Shown piece by piece: positions 37,933-46,506 of a stretch of DNA of 64,000 bases. The position numbers were made by a program, and so were the translations under genes. How positions within the stretch are numbered: position 1 is the stretch's first letter; every line of letters starts with the position of its first letter. The stretch is from Iodidimonas nitroreducens. GTDB taxonomy: Bacteria > Pseudomonadota > Alphaproteobacteria > Sphingomonadales > Rhodothalassiaceae. The stretch lies in assembly GCF_008579165.1 (NCBI RefSeq), contig NZ_BKCN01000002.1. One strand, given 5' to 3'. The notes under the pieces are model-generated. The model was not told the origin of the DNA. It made no database searches and saw nothing but the letters and a program-made list of their open reading frames with translations.

Positions 37933-38048
37933 TAGAAACCAATTTGGCAATAGATAACAGTTTGGTGCGGCAAGGGCTTGAACCCTGGCCATGATGACCG
38001 ACATAATGGACCTTGAGTTGACCGCAGATAATCTCAAGGAGATGTGCC

Positions 38049-38827
38049 GTGGCCCAGGACCAAAACCCCAAAGATCTTTCTTCAACGACAGAAGATCCCA
38101 ACGCGCCAAAGCCCGCCTCCGCCTCCGCCTCCGACTCCACCCCAAAAACATCTGAGACATCTGACAAACCAACACCGACGGCACAAGCTAAAGAAACGGC
38201 GTCAGCCCCCGCTTCGCCCGCGAAAAAAACGACGAGCCCGACACGTCCGGCCAAATCTGCAAGCTCAAGGGCCAAACCATCCACCAAGCGAAAACGGCCA
38301 AAAAGCCGGCGTCCCGCTCCACCACAACAAAGAAACCCGCAGCAAAATCGGCATCTGCTGCAAAAGCGGCTCCGAAAACCGCAGCAGTTCAAACCCAAAG
38401 CCCGCCAAAAACCGCCAATCCTCAGACAGCCAATCCTCAGACAGCCAATGATGGGGCAGCCAATCATGGCCCTGCGGCCGCAGATAGCCCCCAAAATGAC
38501 GAGCAAAGACACAGCCAGCCTCCAATGGATCATGAAAAGACCTTTCATCTCGATTGGCTGTGGCGGGCTTTGGCCGTGCTCTCTTTTGGGTTCATATCCT
38601 ATATTCTGCTGGTTCTGGCTTGGGTTCTGGCCGCCGTGCAATATGGGGTCATCATCATCAGAGGTGAGAAAAATCAGCCGCTTTCAAATCTGATGCAGCA
38701 TCTCAATGCCTATCTGTCCCAAATCCTGGGCTATCTTGGCGGCGACACAAAGGCCACTGACCTGCCTTTTCCTTTCAGCGATTTACCCACGAAGTCCGAG
38801 GCTGATAACGATCAATCTCAAGGTTAA
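38049..38827 (+). CDS. DUF4389 membrane protein with long Ala/Pro/Lys-rich N terminus, one frameshift
   Basis: A GTG at 38049, 7 bases after AAGGAG, opens a frame whose first 80 residues are Ala/Ser/Thr/Pro/Lys-rich. Near 38288 the frame shifts; restoring one base continues the same composition (AKTAKKPASRSTTTKKPAAK, NPQTA repeated) and leads into a DUF4389 domain of about 100 residues. That domain has a transmembrane hairpin (LAVLSFGFISYILLVLAWVL) and the family ending LPFPFSDLP. The restored length is about 259 residues. The function of DUF4389 is unknown. It follows the GGDEF/EAL gene by 116 bases on the same strand. Confidence 0.82.
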
Positions 38828-38921
38828 AACCCTTCAGTCCAGAATAAGGGCAGAATAAGGCATGAAAAGCCAGCCATGACGAGAGGTACTATAGCCTCCC
38901 GTTTCATAGGCTTATTCGTCT

Positions 38922-39320
38922 TCAGTCGCTCACGGTCAGCGCCTTGAAAAACATGCGGCAGCTGGTGATCCCGTTTTTATCGGCGGCATAAGTTTCCGAA
39001 CATTCAAATTGCAATTCGATCAGAGCATGTCCCGGAATGGGAAAATCTGCATCATGCAGTCTTTCAATCACCAAAGCCGCCAGCGCCCGTATTGATAGCT
39101 GCTGTTCATCCGCCTTAAGCTCTAAAATCAGCCTGTGTTCTTCTCCGTCAAATGTGGCGGAATGCCAAGCATGAGATGTTCCCGCCCCCATTGTGATCGT
39201 GGCTGGCTTTGTCGCGCCCCTATCCGGACCTTTGATATCCGCCACAGCTTTAATCTTCTGATCCCCCTCCAATGCTTTCACCAATGCACGGTGGAGTCCC
39301 CATGATGCGTCCGCTTTCAT
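38922..39320 (-). CDS. DUF3168-like protein, orphan relative of a phage/GTA tail-completion gene
   Basis: The 132-residue protein starting MKADASWGLHRALV resembles DUF3168 proteins of phages and gene transfer agents: a short helix, a central TITMGAGTSHAWHSATFDGEEHRLILEL with the family's position of a conserved Glu-His, ALAALVIERLHDAD, then ALIELQFECSETYAADKNG and a final beta strand. The frame is open 37 codons further upstream, but a perfect terminator lies inside that extension, so the ATG at 39320 is preferred. No other phage or GTA structural gene is in the window. The family call is by eye and moderate. Confidence 0.6.
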   Translation of the reverse strand: MKADASWGLHRALVKALEGDQKIKAVADIKGPDRGATKPATITMGAGTSHAWHSATFDGEEHRLILELKADEQQLSIRALAALVIERLHDADFPIPGHALIELQFECSETYAADKNGITSCRMFFKALTVSD

Positions 39321-39346
39321 CCAGCCTGCTCCTTGCTTATGCACAT

Positions 39347-39375
39347 AAAAAAAGCCGATGCAGTGTCGCATCGGC
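39347..39375 (-). terminator. minus-strand terminator in the leader of the DUF3168-like gene
   Basis: GCCGATGC (complement of 39368-39375) pairs perfectly with GCATCGGC (complement of 39354-39361) across a six-base loop, followed by seven T on the minus strand. It lies 27 bases upstream of the DUF3168-like start. It would stop transcription coming from the AT-rich, gene-free DNA at 39376-39716, so it may end a small RNA or act as an attenuator. I see no protein gene on the minus strand in that stretch. Confidence 0.82.
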
Positions 39376-39716
39376 GGAAATCCACTATCTGGATTTATCC
39401 ATATTGGTACATTTATTCTGTTAGTTGTCAAGCTTTTGGATTATTCAATTTGCAATAAATACGCCATACAGCCTTAAGTTGTTAAGTGGGATGGCCTTAT
39501 TCCTGTGGTAACATTCTGCTTTGAGTAATTAATAAATGTATTTATTACAATAAGTTATTATAATTACCCTACGTGATTAAATGACAATACCAACGATGAC
39601 CAAAAGCCGCCACGGGCTCTGACAAATTTATGGATCATATAAAAAAGAGGAATAATCCGTTATGAAAAAGGATTTTTCCTATTGCCAAGACAAGAACAAG
39701 CGAATAGGCTGCCCCC

Positions 39717-40402
39717 ATGATGAATGATGATTATGAAGACCTCACCGCACGACAAAGGCTGGATGCCTGATCTCTCAGGCACCGGGGGAAAGCTATGCCT
39801 CGGTTTCGGCGCTGATCGGGCGCAATCATTCCTATATCCAGCAATATATCCGGCGCGGCCAACCCCGGCGATTGCAGGAAGCTGATCGCCGCAAAATCGC
39901 CGATCATTTCAATGTTGCGGAATATGAATTGGGGGGACCGCGTGAAGGTCGCGATCACCCTCTCGGATTTTTCGAGGCCGAGCCCTCAAATCTGATTTTC
40001 GTCCGCCGCTATGATGTGCGGGCCAGCGCCGGGCATGGGTCTTTGGTGGATCAGGAATTATCCAATGGCGAAGTGCCTTTTCAGGCTGCTCATCTCAAAA
40101 CCCTCACCCCAACCCCCCATGATCGCCTGTCGGTACTGTCGGTGAAGGGGGATTCGATGTATCCCACCTTGGCCGATGGCGATGATATTCTGGTGGATCA
40201 GGATGAGCGGCAGCCCCATCGCGATGCCATTTATGTGCTGCGGCTTGAAGATGCGCTTCAGGTGAAGCGGGTCTCGGTCAATCCCATCACCGGCCGGCTG
40301 ACCATCAAAAGCGATAATCCGCTTTATGAAAGCTGGCCCGATTGCGATCCCCGCCGCACCGATATTCTGGGCCGGGTGGTATGGGTTGGGCGCAGGCTAT
40401 AA
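39717..40402 (+). CDS. S24/LexA-type helix-turn-helix transcriptional regulator, one-base frameshift
   Basis: A repressor with an N-terminal DNA-binding region and a C-terminal S24 signal-peptidase-like domain, as in CI and LexA. From ATG 39717 the frame stops after RQRLDA; restoring one C (CCC to CC near 39767) continues LISQAPGESYASVSALIGRNHSYIQQYIRRG, a helix-turn-helix of the phage-repressor kind. The S24 domain shows catalytic Ser in VKGDSMYPTL and Lys in LQVKRVSVNP, with the end DILGRVVWVGRRL. Self-cleavage after DNA damage is possible, but the Ala-Gly-like cleavage site (ASAGHG) is only suggestive. The restored length is about 228 residues. It faces the DUF3168-like gene. Confidence 0.85.
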
Positions 40403-40419
40403 ATCGTCTGCCCACCCCT

Positions 40420-41424
40420 TCAGGGCTGTGCTTTTTCCAGCCCCAATAATCCCCGCATCAAAACCCCGCGATTGGCAAAATCGGTAAAAAACCCATCCAC
40501 CCCCAGCCCCAAAATCGCTTCATATTCCTGCGCCGGGTTTTCAAAAAGGGGCAAAAGCTGATCATCGCGCAGGGTCCATGGATGGACCAACAGCCCCAAT
40601 TGATGGGCGCGCTGCACAAAGCCTGTATCCTTGCCATCAGCATCGATCAGCAAAGCCTTGGATGGCCCCACCCCATGGGCAAAGTCCGCGGCTTGGGCCA
40701 AAGAAACAGACGGTGTCAGGCTATCGGCTTGCGGGACGATCTCGGATTTCGGGAACACCAGCATGATCCGGCGCAGGGTGCTTTGGTTTTTCAAATCGCG
40801 CAAAATGCCCGGCTCAAAGGATTGGATGAACACCGGCGCGCTTTCATCCACATAGCCGTGCCGTTTCAGGCTTTGCAGAAGGGGCGCAATGAAATCAAGG
40901 CCGATGGATTTGAAATGCTCCGGGTGTTTGGTTTCAGGATAAACCCCGATCTGCTTGCCCCCCGCCGCTTCATGATCAGCCACAAGGGCGAGGATTTCAT
41001 CAAAGGTGGGGATTTCAAACCGATCATCAAATGCCTTTGATCGCCCCGGAAAAGCCTGTCGCGCCCGCAAGGTCTTGATCTCGGCCAAGGTAAAATCCTC
41101 GACATACCAATCCGCACGGCCATCAAGGGTTTTTCGCCGGTTGGCAAATTCGGGGTGATCGGCAATATCGGTGGAGCCAGAAAGATAATAATCATGGCGG
41201 GCAATGAGGATGCCATCTTTGGTCAAAACCAGATCCGGCTCGATGAAATCGGCCCCCATCTCCATCGCCAGCTTATAGCCTTCCAGCGTATGTTCAGGCA
41301 CATAGCCCGAAGCGCCGCGATGGGCGATGACGACCGGGCGTTCCCCCGATAAGGTGGGATAGGGCCAGGATAAAGCGGGCGATGCGCTCATCAGAAAAAT
41401 CCCCATGAAAATAAGCCTGAACAT
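40420..41424 (-). CDS. glpQ: periplasmic glycerophosphodiester phosphodiesterase
   Basis: This enzyme hydrolyses glycerophosphodiesters to glycerol 3-phosphate and an alcohol. The 334-residue protein begins with a signal peptide (LIFMGIFLMSASPALSW, cleavage near Ala-Leu-Ser) and has the GDPD motifs VVIAHRGASGYVPEHTLEGY, DFIEPDLVLTKDGILIARHD with the metal-binding Glu, Asp and His, and the C-terminal HPWTLRDDQ and GVDGFFTDFAN. The length matches the periplasmic GlpQ type. It converges on the S24 regulator gene (17-base gap). Confidence 0.94.
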   Translation of the reverse strand: MFRLIFMGIFLMSASPALSWPYPTLSGERPVVIAHRGASGYVPEHTLEGYKLAMEMGADFIEPDLVLTKDGILIARHDYYLSGSTDIADHPEFANRRKTLDGRADWYVEDFTLAEIKTLRARQAFPGRSKAFDDRFEIPTFDEILALVADHEAAGGKQIGVYPETKHPEHFKSIGLDFIAPLLQSLKRHGYVDESAPVFIQSFEPGILRDLKNQSTLRRIMLVFPKSEIVPQADSLTPSVSLAQAADFAHGVGPSKALLIDADGKDTGFVQRAHQLGLLVHPWTLRDDQLLPLFENPAQEYEAILGLGVDGFFTDFANRGVLMRGLLGLEKAQP

Positions 41425-41470
41425 GCGTCTCTCTCCTTATGCCCCGATCAGGAAACCGGGTGCAATCCAA

Positions 41471-42706
41471 CTATGATCCCAACTCTATCCGATGTCTTTC
41501 GCGATTGATCTGCCGTGCTTTTAAAACAGCGGGAACACTGATCAGTGCCCATAAGGCGCATCCCAAAAACAGCACAGAAAAGCTTATCCCGAGATCGAGC
41601 AAAAACCCCATTAAAGCTGGCGACAAAGAGGTGGAAAAAACCATCAGGCTGCTGGTCAGCGCCCGAATGGAGCCCAGATGCCCCAGGCCATAAAGCTCTG
41701 CCCACACGGCAGTGGCACAGGGATAAAACAGGCCCGTGGTCAAGCCGGCCATGGCCATGAAGATATAAATCACACTCATATGATCGGATAGGGCAATCAC
41801 AAACAGCCCCAATCCATAAGGCAGCATGGCATAAACCAGCACATCAAAAGCACTGGTGCGATCCACTAATCTGCCCGCCAGCAGAATACCGAAAACGGTG
41901 GTGAGGGCATAAAGGCTGAAGGCCGCAGCAAAAAGCGGCAGGCTCCAGCCTTTCGCCTCGATCAGCGGAATTTGCAGAAAGAAAACGCCGGTATTGATGA
42001 AAGGTGGGGCAATCATCGCCACCAAAAGCAGATAAAAAGCCCGATCCCGGATGGCTTCACCCCGCGTCCAGCTTGTGCCGAGATCGCTAGTCGCCACCGA
42101 CTCATCGGGCTTTGCCCCAGCGCTTTTGCGGGTACTGGCCAGCCAAACCAGCACCGGCAGATATAAAAACAAAAGAATCGCGATGCTGAGCCAGGTCATA
42201 TGCCAGCCAAAACTGGCCATGATCGCCACCGCCAGAATGGGAAAAAGCGCCTCCCCCGCAGCATGGCCCATCGAGGCAAAGGAAATCGCTTTACCCCGGT
42301 TTTCAATGAAATCGCGCGCCATGCTGGTGGATGCGGCATGGCCCATCAGCCCCTGCCCGCACAGGCGGAATAAAAAGATGATGACGAATAAAAACGCAAC
42401 CGATTGAAAAGGCAGCAAGGCTAATGCAAGGCTGGCAAGCGCCAAAACCGAAACGATCACAAAAAGATAAAGGGGCAGCGCAAAACGATCAATCAAACCA
42501 CCAAAATAGAGCACGGAAAAACCGCTGAGCAATGTTGCCATGGAATAAACCGAGCCAAAACCGGATACCGACAAATCAAAGGCCTCGCGCAGTTCACCAC
42601 TGAACAAAGCAATGAAATAGGTTTGCCCGAAAGAGGCAAAAAGGGTGAGGCTAAAGCCCATCAGCAAACGGCGGGGGTGATTTTTGATAAACCTCAGATA
42701 CGTCAT
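41471..42706 (-). CDS. major facilitator superfamily transporter
   Basis: A secondary transporter with about twelve hydrophobic helices. The start MTYLRFIKNHPRRLLMGF at 42706 is preferred over an in-frame ATG 15 codons upstream (MHHYHGPG) because it matches the usual cytoplasmic N terminus; this gives 411 residues. A loop between helices 2 and 3 (FGGLIDRFALPL) fits the MFS motif A position, and a long hydrophilic loop (STRKSAGAKPDESVATSDLG) lies between helices 6 and 7. The substrate cannot be told from the sequence. It lies 46 bases upstream of glpQ, so uptake of a glycerophosphodiester product is a possible but weak guess. Confidence 0.88.
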   Translation of the reverse strand: MTYLRFIKNHPRRLLMGFSLTLFASFGQTYFIALFSGELREAFDLSVSGFGSVYSMATLLSGFSVLYFGGLIDRFALPLYLFVIVSVLALASLALALLPFQSVAFLFVIIFLFRLCGQGLMGHAASTSMARDFIENRGKAISFASMGHAAGEALFPILAVAIMASFGWHMTWLSIAILLFLYLPVLVWLASTRKSAGAKPDESVATSDLGTSWTRGEAIRDRAFYLLLVAMIAPPFINTGVFFLQIPLIEAKGWSLPLFAAAFSLYALTTVFGILLAGRLVDRTSAFDVLVYAMLPYGLGLFVIALSDHMSVIYIFMAMAGLTTGLFYPCATAVWAELYGLGHLGSIRALTSSLMVFSTSLSPALMGFLLDLGISFSVLFLGCALWALISVPAVLKARQINRERHRIELGS

Positions 42707-42989
42707 GGCAGGCAGAATATCCAATGGCCCGGGGCCGTGATAATGATGCATTGCACCATGCCCCTCACAAATGAATTAGGCAAGAGAGGCAAGGCTTAAA
42801 ACCCGCCTTTCATTTGATTAAAGACAAGAAGATGACTTTCTGCTTTTCTCGCTGCCTCAAGGGGCGTATGAAAGGGCGCAAAGCGGCCCAATGCCGTCCT
42901 TCCGGCATGTGATCATGATGATCGCCTGCGCTTGTCGTGTTTGATAAGCAGTTTGGGAAGGGTTTATCAATCTCTGAAAGCACGCCTTG

Positions 42990-45167
42990 ATGACACTGAA
43001 CGATATGATTGCCCCGGCGCTTTTGAGCGCGCTGGAAAAGCGAGGCTATACCGATCTCACGCCGGTTCAGGAACAGGTTCTGACCATTGCGCGCGATGGC
43101 CAGGATCTTCTGGTTTCAGCGCAAACGGGTTCGGGCAAAACCATTGCCTTTGGCCTCGCCATTGCCCCCACCTTATTGGGTGAGGCCGAACGCCTGCCCG
43201 CCATGGTTTTAGCGCCCATGGCCCTGATCGTGGCCCCCACGCGGGAATTGGCCCAGCAGGTTTCCCGCGAATTGGATTGGCTTTATGCCCCGGCGGGCGG
43301 CGTGACCCTATCTTGTGTGGGCGGCATGGATATTCGCAGCGAACGGCGCGGCCTTGAAAAAGGGCCGCATATCATCGTGGGCACGCCGGGCCGCCTGCGC
43401 GATCATATCGAACGGGGCTCATTGGATCTGTCGCAAATCCGTGCTGTCGTGCTTGATGAAGCCGACGAAATGCTCGATATGGGTTTCCGCGACGATCTGG
43501 AATTCATTCTCGATGCCGCCCCGCGATCACGCCGCACCTTGATGTTTTCAGCCACTGTGCCAAAGCCCATTGCCGCGCTGGCCAAGCAATATCAGCGTGA
43601 TGCCATCCGCATTTCCACGGCGGGCGAGAAAAAGCAGCATAGCGATATCAGCTATTTTGCCCATCCCGTGGCCCCCAATGACCGGGAAAATGCGATCATC
43701 AATCTTTTGCGTTATCATGATGCGCCCAGCACTTTGATTTTCTGCTCCACGCGCGCCGAAGTCAGCCATTTATCGGCGCGGCTGGCCAATCGCGGCCTTT
43801 CGGTCGTCACCCTTTCGGGAGAATTGAGCCAAAGAGAGCGCAGCCATGCCCTGCAATCCATGCGCGATGGCCGGGCGCGGCTGTGCATCGCCACCGATGT
43901 GGCGGCGCGCGGGATCGATCTGCCCAGCCTTGATCTGGTGATCCATGCCGATCTGCCAAAGGCCGCCGATACCTTTCTCCATCGTTCGGGGCGCACCGGC
44001 CGCGCCGGGCGCAAGGGTGCCTGTGCCCTGATCTTTGCCTATAATCGTCGCCGCGCCGCTGAACGATTGCTGATGTCGGCTAAGGTCGATGCCCAATGGG
44101 GTCCGCCGCCCTCGGCCAATGATATCATTGCCCGTGATCATGAACGGATGTTGCATGATCCGACCCTTGCCGCTGCACCCGATGAAAGCGAAATGGATCT
44201 GGTCACCGAACTTCTGGAAATGCACGGGGCTGAAAAAGTGGCTGCGGCCTATCTGCGGATGCAAAAAGCCCGCTTTCCCGCGCCCGAAGAATTGCTTGAA
44301 CAATCGCCCGAGCCCGAGCGCGCTGAAAGCCGGGCCAACCGGGGCAGCTTCAAGACCGGGGCATGGTTCCGGCTGAGCACCGGGCGCAAGGATAATGCGG
44401 ACCCGCGCTGGATTCTGCCTTTGATCTGCCGCGCCGGTCATGTCACCAAAGGGGATGTGGGGGCGATCCGTATATTGGAACGGGATACGCGCTTTGAAAT
44501 TTCGGCCGAAGCCGCCGATCGCTTCCGGGAAGCCATAGCCAAAGGGATCAGCGAAAAAGGTATCACGATCACCGAGATTGACGCCCCCAGCGACAGCGAA
44601 CGCGGCGGAAAGCCGCGCGGGCCGCGCAATAATGCAAGATCAGAAGGGCGCGTTGCGGCAAGACCGGAAAGCCGCCCTGCGGCCAGATCAGAGGGCCGGG
44701 CTGCTGATCACCCTGCCCCACGCTTTCAAAAGCGGGCTGAAGATCGCCCAGAAAAATCTTCTGAAAAGCCTTCTGAGAAATCTTATGAAAAGCGGCCTGA
44801 AAAGCCCTACGAGAAGCGCTATGAGAAACGGGCCGAGCCGAGATCCGACTATAGACCAGAGCGTCCGAAAGAAGACGCGCCCGCCCCGAAAGCGCCGCGC
44901 AAATCTCTCGGCTTATCGGGTGGGATGCCCAATCGCGCGACCGGCGATGGACCGGGCGAGCTCGCGACCAAACGGCCCTTCACCAAATCCTTTGACAAGG
45001 ATTTCGGGGCAACGGATGGCAGGCCCGGGCGCAAGATAGCAGGCAAACCGTCCAAAAAGGCGGGCGGCAAACGACCGGCCGTTGCCGCCCGCAAGGCCGC
45101 CAGCAAAGGCTTCAAAAAAGCCCGTCCGGGGGGCAATGCCCCTTATAAAGGCCCGCAAAAAAGCTGA
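42990..45167 (+). CDS. DEAD-box RNA helicase with DbpA-like RNA-binding domain and charged tail
   Basis: An ATP-dependent RNA helicase likely acting in ribosome assembly or RNA turnover. The ATG at 42990 (MTLNDMIAPALL) gives 725 residues. Motifs in order: Q motif (YTDLTPVQEQVL), I AQTGSGKT, Ia APTRELAQQ, Ib GTPGRLRDH, II DEAD, III SAT, V ATDVAARGIDLP, VI HRSGRTGRAGRKG. A DbpA-type RNA-binding domain follows (WFRLSTGRKDNADPRWILPL, residues about 450-530). The last 190 residues are disordered and charged, with irregular EKRPEKPYEK-type units and a very basic end. DeaD and RhlB-like paralogues cannot be excluded by eye. Confidence 0.93.
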   Translation: MTLNDMIAPALLSALEKRGYTDLTPVQEQVLTIARDGQDLLVSAQTGSGKTIAFGLAIAPTLLGEAERLPAMVLAPMALIVAPTRELAQQVSRELDWLYAPAGGVTLSCVGGMDIRSERRGLEKGPHIIVGTPGRLRDHIERGSLDLSQIRAVVLDEADEMLDMGFRDDLEFILDAAPRSRRTLMFSATVPKPIAALAKQYQRDAIRISTAGEKKQHSDISYFAHPVAPNDRENAIINLLRYHDAPSTLIFCSTRAEVSHLSARLANRGLSVVTLSGELSQRERSHALQSMRDGRARLCIATDVAARGIDLPSLDLVIHADLPKAADTFLHRSGRTGRAGRKGACALIFAYNRRRAAERLLMSAKVDAQWGPPPSANDIIARDHERMLHDPTLAAAPDESEMDLVTELLEMHGAEKVAAAYLRMQKARFPAPEELLEQSPEPERAESRANRGSFKTGAWFRLSTGRKDNADPRWILPLICRAGHVTKGDVGAIRILERDTRFEISAEAADRFREAIAKGISEKGITITEIDAPSDSERGGKPRGPRNNARSEGRVAARPESRPAARSEGRAADHPAPRFQKRAEDRPEKSSEKPSEKSYEKRPEKPYEKRYEKRAEPRSDYRPERPKEDAPAPKAPRKSLGLSGGMPNRATGDGPGELATKRPFTKSFDKDFGATDGRPGRKIAGKPSKKAGGKRPAVAARKAASKGFKKARPGGNAPYKGPQKS

Positions 45168-45617
45168 TCGGGTTACATTTACCATGTCGGCAAGGGGCCA
45201 CATCATGCCTCTTGCCGATGCTATTTCGGCTTGATGCCCGCCGCTCGCATCTGCTCCCACAGATTCTTTGGCATTGCAAACAGATCAGAAAAACCCATAT
45301 ATCTGTGATCGTGTGATCCGCATGGGAGGAAACGCCCGCGTAGGTTTTTCAATTTGTGGATCGGGCCAAGACGGTGTTCATCGTGAAATCAGCCGCGGCC
45401 TAAATGTTATGTCTCACCCGAAGCTGATGGATCGCGACATGAGCGATCCCAGCCCTGATCAATCCCACTCTCAATGATCCTGTAACGGCGCATCATGGCC
45501 TTTCCAGCCCTATGCAATGCATTCCAAGCCAGAATCGCGGCCAGAATCACACCAGAAGGCTCTGGCACAGGATCATATGCAATCTGATGAGAGATTTTTT
45601 GGCTGGTTCATTCTTCT
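45168..45617. other. gene-free region between the helicase and tRNA-Lys
   Basis: This 450-base stretch holds no gene I can support. An imperfect hairpin at 45189-45220 (CGGCAAGGGG with CCTCTTGCCG) follows the helicase stop and might terminate it, but it lacks a T run. A 69-codon frame (45268-45477) starts outside any clear ribosome site and has no recognisable features. Confidence 0.4.
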
Positions 45618-45693
45618 TGGTGAGCCCAACAGGATTCGAACCTGTGACCTACTGATTAAAAGTCAGTTGCTCTACCAGCTGAGCTATGGGCCC
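45618..45693 (-). tRNA. tRNA-Lys (anticodon UUU)
   Basis: The reverse complement shows acceptor GGGCCCA with TGGGCTC, D arm GCTCAGCTGGTAGAGC, anticodon arm ACTGA-CTTTTAA-TCAGT with anticodon TTT, T arm ACAGG-TTCGAAT-CCTGT, and an encoded CCA end. Confidence 0.97.
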
Positions 45694-45827
45694 CCATGAA
45701 GCGGCGCAATTTGAAGGCTGCGCCCCGATGAAGTGCGGCGGACCATAAGTGGCAGAGCCGCCCCGGTCAAGCCTTTGACGCACCTTCATGAAAAAATGTC
45801 GCACAAAGATGCGTTTGCCTGATTTTT

Positions 45828-46478
45828 TTACAGTTGATCGCTTTTATGCACCCAGATTTCTTGCACGGCATCCTTAAGCCAAAGCTGGAAATCAGGCCAA
45901 TCATGAATATGGCTGATATAGCTGGCTACCAATGGCTCCACCGCCACATCATAAGACCGCAGCCGGGTGGCCACCGGAGCGAAAAAAGCATCGGCAATGC
46001 TGAAATCGCCATAGAGAAAGGGCCCGCCCGATAAGGTGAGGGCATCGCGCCAAAGGGTGGAAATTCGGGCCACTTCCTTTTGCGCCTGATCGCTTAAAGC
46101 AATGGCTTTTGGCGTGCGCTTCAGGTTCATCGGCATTTCAGACCTGACAGCCGGAAAGCCGGAATGCATTTCCGCCACCGCCGAGCGGGCATGAGCGCGC
46201 AAAAAGCCTGCCCGTGGCCACCAGTGCCGACCTTTGGGAAAACGCTCGGCCAGATGATCGCAGATCGCCAAACTATCCCAGATCACCAGATCGCCATCCA
46301 CCAGCAAGGGCACCCGCCCGGCACCGCCAAAGCGCGCCAGTTCATCCTTGAAATGCTCGGTATCGAGAACGATCAGCTTTTCATCGAAATCAAGCCCATT
46401 GGCCTTCATCGCAAGCCAGGGACGCAAAGACCAGCTTGAATAGTTCTTATTGCCGATCACCAATGTCAGGTCAGCCAT
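45828..46478 (-). CDS. glutathione S-transferase family protein
   Basis: A cytosolic thiol-transferase-fold protein of 216 residues from MADLTLVIGNKNYSSWS (46478). The N-terminal thioredoxin-like domain has NYSSWSLRPWLAMKANG, the cis-Pro segment GRVPLLVDGDLVIWDSLAICDHL typical of GST glutathione binding, and an all-helical C-terminal domain with FLYGDFSIADAFFAPVATRL. The NYSSWSLRPWL start is typical of a distinct bacterial GST clade whose substrates are mostly unknown. It is 28 bases downstream of tgt on the same strand. Confidence 0.92.
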   Translation of the reverse strand: MADLTLVIGNKNYSSWSLRPWLAMKANGLDFDEKLIVLDTEHFKDELARFGGAGRVPLLVDGDLVIWDSLAICDHLAERFPKGRHWWPRAGFLRAHARSAVAEMHSGFPAVRSEMPMNLKRTPKAIALSDQAQKEVARISTLWRDALTLSGGPFLYGDFSIADAFFAPVATRLRSYDVAVEPLVASYISHIHDWPDFQLWLKDAVQEIWVHKSDQL

Positions 46479-46506
46479 CACCCTCATCCCCTATCAAAGC
46501 AAATCA

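Noticed and set aside
39321..39431. 37-codon N-terminal extension of the DUF3168-like protein
   Set aside because: It spans a perfect terminator hairpin and does not look like coding sequence.
45268..45477. 69-codon frame before tRNA-Lys
   Set aside because: No ribosome site, no conserved features.
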